64,000 nt of DNA from Amphiura filiformis (lineage: Eukaryota > Echinodermata > Ophiuroidea > Amphilepidida > Amphiuridae): NCBI RefSeq assembly GCF_039555335.1, contig NC_092628.1, positions 77,812,713 to 77,876,712 of the forward strand, in the 5' to 3' direction. Positions 57,801-64,000 of the stretch are shown here, one piece after another; the first letter of the stretch is position 1, and every line of letters begins with the position of its first letter. The notes beneath the pieces were generated by a model. It did no database searches. It was not told where the DNA came from and saw nothing but the letters and a program-made list of their open reading frames with translations. The translations under genes and the position numbers were made by a program.

Positions 57801-60115
57801 CACGTTGAATATGCGATATGATGTTAGCTCAGTTTGAACAAGTTTACGGTTCTCCAGAAAAGTATGATACATACTGTAAGTTTGGAAATTGCAAGCTCTC
57901 TAGTATTATGATTCAGACTTACTTTTCTAAAAATGTTATATCTGGTTTCCAAACCAAATCTGAAGGCAGGTAAATATCACTGGTTCCATTGTACTTAGCT
58001 GGATCCCATGTTAGAAACTCGTCGGTCCATACCTATAATTATTCAACAGGGTAGTAATATTATTTGGCTCGATAACTCGCATAATTGATAATTAAATTAT
58101 TGCTGATACACATTTGTATACCTTAACTTGTAATTGATTTTAGGTGTGTTATATCAAGATTCTAGCAGTGTGAATTTTAAGGTAATAAATAATTAATGTA
58201 GTTACTCATTTTTTGTGCATGTTATCTTTACAAGCAGATAAGAAAGTATTAACCTGTTTGATGGGAATTCATACCATCGGATCCATTTTGTTGACATTAC
58301 AGTTTTAAGCTTCTTATTCCTTCCTGATGTCCTTACGAGTAATTCTGCTAAAACAGGATTGAGTGATTAGATATTGGGCAGAGTGCTCTTTCTTGAACTG
58401 ATCTTCGGGTTTCGACGCAAAGCAGCACCAACCAAAGCAATAATTGCGTTGAGTTCTGGCACTCTTCGGACGTCCAGAGCCGTGTTTGTTCCAATTTTGC
58501 ACAGTTCCGCGTACGCCAAACTTAACTGCCCATCTTGATATTGATGAGTTGCTAGGGTCGCGTACTCCAGGGAATCGCCTCCTTGTCTCCGCATAATTTT
58601 TAGTGGCAAAATATAATTTGATAAAGAAGGCACGTTGTTTGGGTTGTAAATTGCTGCATTATACCTTTTTCGTGTGCTTTAGTCAGCTTACTCATGTAAC
58701 TGGATTACTTATGATTAACCAGTACTTCATACGGTACACATTTCCCTTTTACATTTTAAAAGCCCGCCAACCTATCCTTATATTCCTGCATGTTGTTATT
58801 TAAATTTTGTAATCAATAAACACTTCATGCCACAGGTATTATGCAAATAACGATCAATATGTTCATCCAAAGTAGAGTAGTCATGGCGATTTTGTTCCGC
58901 CGTTTAACAGCAATGCAAGACAGGAAGATATGGAGGGCCATCACAGTTCGAGGACACCACTCGACATAGGCAGGTAGGCAGACTCGGGCGAAGTATGAAG
59001 ATACGATAGATATTTCCCGCTATGCAATGCGCCACTACGCATCTTTCACCCTTCAAAACGCAATCAATTCCGAAGTTTGGGCAATGTTTGGTTTCAAAGC
59101 ATCCTCTGGGAATTCAAAGCACCGATGTAAGCTTACCGTAGTCTTTCAACACACATGTTCATGTACACGTCAAACAAAAGGTTAATAATGAGACCAAAAA
59201 TAAAGCAGGCAAAAATAAAGTAGGTATCAAAGGTTGAAGGTATGAATTTTGTACATCAGAGTCAATTTCGATGACGTCACTGGCAACCACGTGATTCGCT
59301 AGGCGTATTTCTATTGGCTAGTTTTCCGACCGTACTGAAAGAATTATTTACCTAGTGTAGTCGATATGTGTGTTAGCTGTAGTTACTTCTTCAGTTGGTG
59401 TTCACATCCATCCCTCCTCAGAGGGTAGCTGATTTCTAGTAACAGCAAGCCCACTTTCACTTTAAAGCACTGTTTGTTATAACTCAATGCAATCCGACCA
59501 GCCGTTCGGTCCCGTGACACTATAGGCGTAGATCCCGGGGGATGGGGGATAAATCCCCCTCAATATTTTGCCAGGGGGATGGTCCATACAATCACCCCCT
59601 CTCCAAATTAACCTCATATTTGGCCATTTTAGCCCCAAAAGTGCAAATTTTTGCGCGCTACGCGGGCATTCCACTTTTGCATCATATTTCAGCAGTTACG
59701 CTTCAATATGGCAAATATTGGAATAAACTTATTCTGTAGCCAAAAGGTGCTGCATTCACTATACTTCAAGAATTTCTTTCAAACCCCATCTCACCCAATG
59801 TAAAAAGGAAAGCAACGCCACTGCACACACTTGGTATAAAGACATAGTTTCCTTACAAATTGGTCATGAAAACCAGGAAAAATCGGTAAAAAAATCGTAA
59901 AAAAATTGACCATTCACTTGCAAAATAAAATAAAATATACAATAACCATTGATGATGTTGTGGAAATGTCCATGTCATACGCTAAGAGGAAGCTAGTAAT
60001 ATCAGATAAAGAAAACCCAAAAGGGGTAAAATACGGATTAGGGAGGCTACTTGTATCAGGTGCCGAGGGAAAAACACATGCAGAGATGAGTGAAACTATA
60101 ATGTCTTGCCAATTA

Positions 60116-60148
<33 letters not shown>

Positions 60149-61837
60149 CACAATTCTTTTATAAAGCGCCGTTACATCTAGACCACAGCGCATAAACAAA
60201 TTCAAAGCATAAATACAATATAACAAAACAAAGTGAGCAATAAAAACAGTCAACTTTTTGGGAAGAGATTTGATTACAGTAATTTCTTGAAGACTGGTAA
60301 TGAGTTTGCAGTACGAATGGTGATGGGTAAATTGTTCACAGTCCAGGAGCAGCCAGAGAAAAAGCTTTATTTGCGGCAGAATGGAGAGATTTGGCATTTA
60401 ATTTATGTATAGTAAGCCGTGTTGTATCTGAAGCAGAGCGAAGTACAGTACGGGATTGATGGTAGGGTGTGAAACAAGAAGCTAAATAACCTGGAGCTTG
60501 TCCATTCAAGCATTTAAACATATACAGAAGTACTTTGAAATTAATGCGCTCTTTCACAGGGAGCCAGTGGAGTTGTTTTAAAAACGGAGTTGCGTGATCG
60601 AATTTTGATGCATCAATCAAAATAATTATATACCATCAACAATTTCGACCACACTCTAGCGCCACCAACGGTAGCAACTTCAGGAAAGAAAGAGCTACGA
60701 GTATATGAAGAACTTATTTCAAAACCGTGTCCACAACCACATGTTTCTCATTTACTTGTGTGATACAATCACAATTGCTTTATTATTACAATGAGTTATA
60801 CCATCAACAAGCCATTATTTACCACAACAATGCTGGTTAACAATATGCAGACTATTGTTCTCATTTGGGAATCAAAGGCCTCACACAGTATTGTCACTGT
60901 GCATCCATCCACTGTTTGCTTTTTAATGGTGGATCCAACTGAAATAATAAAACATCACAACCATTGCAATATCGCACAGGTAAATCAGAAACATGTGTTT
61001 GTGGACTTAACACGATTTGTAAAATAAGCTCTTCATATTTATTGGCTATCAAGATGAACCTTATGTATATCGCACAATATCTGTCTACTATACTAAAATA
61101 ATGAGCGAATTGTGTGTGTGTGTGTGTGGGGTGTCTGTCTGCCTGGTTGTCCGGCTATGCGTTTGGCCGCGCCTCGACGCATCGATCCGATTTTTCGGAT
61201 ATGGATAGGTATCGAGAAAAGCATGTTGACCGGGTGGTTTTCGAAGTCATCAGAGGTCAAAGTCAAAGGTAAAAATTCAAAACTTTGTCCAATCGGGCTC
61301 AAATTTTGTGGATGGCATCTTTAACACAAGGGGAATGTATGCGTGAAATAAAATGAAGGTCAAAGGTCAAAGGTCATTACGGAGGGTTAACATTTCAAAC
61401 TTTGTCCGATCGGGTTTAAACTTGGTGCGTGGAATGAGGGGAGAGGAACATGTAGAAAAATAATCGAGGTCATCCGAGGTCAAAGGTCATCCAGGGGTTA
61501 AATTTCAAACTTCGCCCGATTGACTTAAACTTAGTGAAAGTATTAAATTCTCCGTATTACGGGAGCATGAACTAAACTCAAACCGAATTCACTTGAGGTC
61601 AAAGGTCATATGGAGTCAAATGTTAGAGGATGCCCAATCGCGCTAAAAGTGGTTAAAATATCCTCAATATAACGTGAACATGTCAAAAAGTCAAAAGGGT
61701 CATCAGGGGTGAAACAGCATCGCTATCATGCAGTTTCTCTCACAGCTACGGGTGAACTAATGTTAATCTAAATTACTGGTAGGCATACTCACAAGTTTCA
61801 GCCAGGTGTCCATGATGAAATACTGATTCTTCATATC
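54892..61837 (-). CDS. Gene 4 (partial): nicotinic acetylcholine receptor-like subunit with duplicated cytoplasmic loop
   Basis: Exons found: 61793-61837, 57923-58032, 56531-56758, 55873-56186 and 54892-55484, i.e. 429 codons plus stop. The leader exons and the 140-nt exon lie beyond the window: no match was found from 61838 to 64000. The motifs are the Cys-loop C-x13-C, loop C 'HYSCCPYPFY', 'DSGEK', M1-M4 and the outer tail. The loop A Tyr is Leu ('WKPDITFL') and loop B reads 'GSFAYTG'. The last exon is 593 nt instead of 446 because of an in-frame 147-nt tandem duplication. It is closest to gene 2 in the Cys-loop and M1-M3 exons. Open throughout what is visible, so probably functional. Confidence 0.92.
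55061..55354 (-). repeat. 147-bp in-frame tandem duplication in gene 4 M3-M4 loop
   Basis: Units 55061-55207 and 55208-55354 each encode 49 residues (KLPRL...NRHDW) and differ at four amino acids. The breakpoints share AATTTC (at 55061, 55208 and 55355), which is consistent with slippage or microhomology. Genes 1 to 3 have one unit. Confidence 0.95.
58314..58640 (-). mobile_element. DNA-transposon relic: transposase N-terminal helix-turn-helix (DUF4817-like)
   Basis: The minus strand reads 'NYAETRRRFPGVRDPSNSSI', 'SRWAVKFGVRGTVQNWNKHG' and 'SGRPKSART'. After a frame change it continues 'ALVGAALRRNPKISSRKS', and in the first frame again 'SRITRKDIRKE'. This is the order of the mariner-type helix-turn-helix domain (DUF4817). 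The DDE catalytic part is missing. Absent from the matching gene 2 intron (about 19500), so inserted after the split. Confidence 0.6.
59523..59830. mobile_element. Copy of the 39100-39490 repeat (hAT-like)
   Basis: Same block order as the 39.1-kb copy, ending in the complement of CAGTGGCGTTGC. Inserted in gene 4 intron 4, within sequence that is continuous in gene 2 (near 20000). Confidence 0.6.
60119..60645 (-). mobile_element. CR1/L2-like LINE 3' end with (TATG)n tail
   Basis: The minus strand encodes 'LKQLHWLPVKERINFKVLLY' and 'LNGQAPGYLASCFTPYHQSR', the classic LINE C-terminal signature. A short 3' UTR follows, ending in about eight TATG units (60121-60150). Five-prime truncated. Gene 2 lacks it at the matching place (about 20310). 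Confidence 0.75.
60707..61034. mobile_element. MITE with ATAT target duplication, empty site in gene 2
   Basis: The ends are GAAGAACTTATTT and, on the right, the complement of GAAGAGCTTATTT. ATAT lies on both sides (60703-60706 and 61035-61038). Gene 2 reads straight through ('AGTATATTTATTGGCAATC' at about 20350). Non-coding. Confidence 0.8.
61080..61760 (+). mobile_element. Helitron-like non-autonomous element with (GT)n and DR1-like repeats
   Basis: Begins TCTGTCTACTATAC and ends GGTGAACTAA, inserted between A and T with no duplication. Gene 2 has the empty site ('CACAATATGTTAATC' at about 20393). A 5'-TC and a 3'-CTRR end at an A/T junction are Helitron hallmarks; a clear 3' hairpin was not seen. 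The interior has (GT)n at 61111-61128 and four loose repeats of about 110 bp around 'GAGGTCAAAGGTCAT' and 'AACTTTGTCCGATCGGG'. Confidence 0.72.
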
Positions 61838-64000
61838 CTGCAACAAAATGAAATGGTAAAATTCCATCTCAAATTTAGACAATGAGTTACCGGCATTTGG
61901 ATGCAAAGTATGCAAACAATGGCAGTCAAATATCCATAAACTAGACATAATCATTGTGTTGTTGTTAACCAAAGTGTTTAAAAATTTCCTTTTAATCGGG
62001 TGTCCATTGCTTTGGTCAAAGAACTTGTTTATTCTAAAAAACCAATGTTCTTTGTTTAATTTTTGGCCATGAATTTATGCTGCCATTTTTATGCTATAAT
62101 TTTTGCAAACATATACAGAATGTCCCACAAATCTTAATACTCGGATGGTAAATATTATTGAAAAGCGGAGAAAAATGGGGTATTAAAAAGAGAGAAATCA
62201 TCACGCTTTGACACAAATTTTATTTCACTTCTATCGGTGGTCTAGAACCAAAGTTATGCTTCATCTGACAAAGCAGTCAAAATTCGACCTCTGGAGATTT
62301 AGCCAAATATTCACAGTTTTGGCCTTGTTTGGTCAATAATTAAAAAACAAAATCAGGCCAATATAAAAACATTCCCTGGAAAGGAGTTTCTAAAATAACA
62401 AAAAAATACATAGAAGCAAAATTTTGGATTTTCCTTTTTCTATTATGTTCCCTAACATTTATGCAAAACATGTGGTTGATTTTCGTCCAAACTGTAGTTT
62501 TTACACCAAGGGTCTTTTTATCTTTTCAGTTTCCGTAAGTCTTTTGTTCAGATACGAAAACGCAAGGGATTCAGTAAGTTACTGTAATCTGACTTCATTA
62601 ATTATTATTATTATTATTCATTGTTAACTCTGAAGTACCCATCAGCTTATTTCAATAGACGTGATTGCTTATGTCAATAAAATCGGGAGAGAACAGATTA
62701 TGTTAACACCAGTGTTTTTAATGGCCTAGCGCCCTCTCGTCTTTAACATTGGCAAATCTATATTAATTTGACAAAATGCATGCCAATCCGAATGACAAAG
62801 TCCACTTTTTTCTGTAAAAACGTTGCAAATAAGCCCTAAAATCACAAAAGGTCCGCTTATGAGCCTGTCGAACCCCAAAGCACGTGTGCATGGCCACAGT
62901 GTCGCCCTTCCATCAATGTCTATCTCCCTATTTTGCTTCCTCTTGCCCCCCCCATGATCAGTCTCCCACCTCCCTCCCCAGTCCCTACTCTCCTCTCGAG
63001 TTCTTCTCTTTCTAGTCTTTCAGTCTCTCCCTCTCCTCTCTTTCTTCCTCACCCCTCCCACTCTCACTTGTTCAGTCTCAAGTATTTCCCTCCCTCCCTC
63101 CCTCCCTCCCTCTCCGTCCCTTGCGGAATTTATCAGTATGATCCATGACTGAAAATAAGCTCTGCAAAAATAAACATTTAAAATAAACCCGAGCCTTGCA
63201 TATAGACCCAACCAATTATCAGATTAGCTTGCCAGTGATACGAATGAATAGAATACATTATCTTTGCTCCAATGCAATTCTTTTGTTGTATTTCAATATA
63301 AAACATGATTACCAAATCACCACTTGTACGCGCCTCATTAGGAGATATTTGACTATTTTAGACGCTCGTTTCATCGCCAATATGAAAAACTTTTGCTTAT
63401 AACTTGGCAAATGGTTAGTATATATTTCAATGCAAGACAATTTTTACGAGCCACTTACGTCTAGGCGTAAGTGCATATACACCAAACACAAGTCAATTGA
63501 AGCCGTACAATTTACCGCGAATTTAGGACCGTAAAATTTAGACTCTTCTTTTGTCTAGATTAGCACCCAACCGCACATCTCAAGGTTTTATGTAAAAAAT
63601 CTATATAACTTACCAAAACGAAAACTGAAATTCACGAGCTTCAAATTTTCAGTAACTAACAAAAGGCTAGAATAAAAGATTGGCCACACCTGGGAGACTA
63701 CCACTTCAGAATAACAATGACTTACAAAAACTATTACGGTTACAGAAAAAGAAACTGAAAAGATAAAACGACGGCAAGCATTTGCCAAATCTATGTTTAT
63801 ATTTAGATTTCTTGACTACTTTACTTTCCCAGAAATGTATACTTTTATATTATGTTGCATAAATAATTAAGAAGTTATCACTTTAAATTAGTGCGGCATT
63901 TCTGGGAGTGCACAGTCCCCATCCATGTTGATTGCAGAATTCTCCCCGAGTTTTGATGCCTTTGTTTGCTGAATCATATCTTTTGTTCTAAACACCCATT
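61838..64000. other. Gene 4 intron 3 (continues beyond window), repeats and simple sequence
   Basis: The first about 250 bp aligns with gene 2 intron 3. At 62113-62500 lie members of the dispersed family also found at 20843-21270. A pyrimidine-rich tract with (CCCT)n is at 63088-63112. No exon with the expected 140-nt sequence is present. Confidence 0.6.

Noticed and set aside
60791-61027. 78-codon plus-strand frame in the ATAT-flanked element
   Set aside because: The element is non-autonomous by size and the translation matches no transposase I recognise.
61838-64000. Search for gene 4's leader and 140-nt exons
   Set aside because: No stretch resembling the GSPHQQLR...LFNNLVQM-coding exon or the leader exon was seen; these exons must lie beyond the window.
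1-64000. CRISPR-like arrays, bacterial operons or ribosome-binding sites
   Set aside because: The spliced eukaryotic genes, microsatellites and retroelements rule out a prokaryotic reading; the repeated units seen are transposon-internal or satellite repeats.

Overview
This is an AT-rich, intron-rich animal nuclear sequence. It looks like an invertebrate deuterostome, probably an ambulacrarian (echinoderm or hemichordate). I infer this from the vertebrate-style nicotinic receptor exon plan (a 45-nt exon followed by a 110-nt exon), a tRNA-derived SINE with a deuterostome-type core, and RTE, CR1/L2-like and Penelope-like retroelements. The species cannot be named from this window.

The backbone is a head-to-tail tandem array of four paralogous genes, all on the minus strand. 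They encode nicotinic-acetylcholine-receptor-like (Cys-loop) channel subunits: gene 1 (2943-10325), gene 2 (15096-28880), gene 3 (33704-50232) and gene 4 (54892 to at least 61837, with its 5' exons beyond the window). Genes 1 to 3 each have eight coding exons with nearly identical lengths: 16 or 25, 72 or 78, 140, 45, 110, 228, 314 and 446 nt. All boundaries are GT/AG with matching phases, and the predicted products are 456-459 aa. Each product has a hydrophobic leader, a C-x13-C Cys-loop, a vicinal Cys-Cys pair (alpha type), a GEK-type cation-selective M2, and M4 with an extracellular tail. Ligand-box aromatics are altered: the loop B Trp is Phe in all four, and gene 4 has also lost the loop A Tyr. 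Gene 4 carries an in-frame 147-nt tandem duplication in its M3-M4 loop. Spacing between genes is strikingly regular, at about 4.7-4.8 kb.

Introns and intergenic DNA of the paralogs are still alignable. Sequences present in one copy and absent from another therefore expose transposon insertions with their empty sites: TA-flanked hairpin MITEs at 15640-15858 and 32704-33675, an ATAT-flanked element at 60707-61034, and a Helitron-like insertion at 61080-61760. The remaining DNA is a dense collection of decayed LINEs (CR1/L2-like, RTE/BovB-like), a Penelope-like fragment, an LTR-retrotransposon gag fossil, transposase relics, a SINE, many hairpin or foldback elements, interstitial telomeric repeats and microsatellites. 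I see no second host gene family, no rRNA, no convincing tRNA gene and no CRISPR array.
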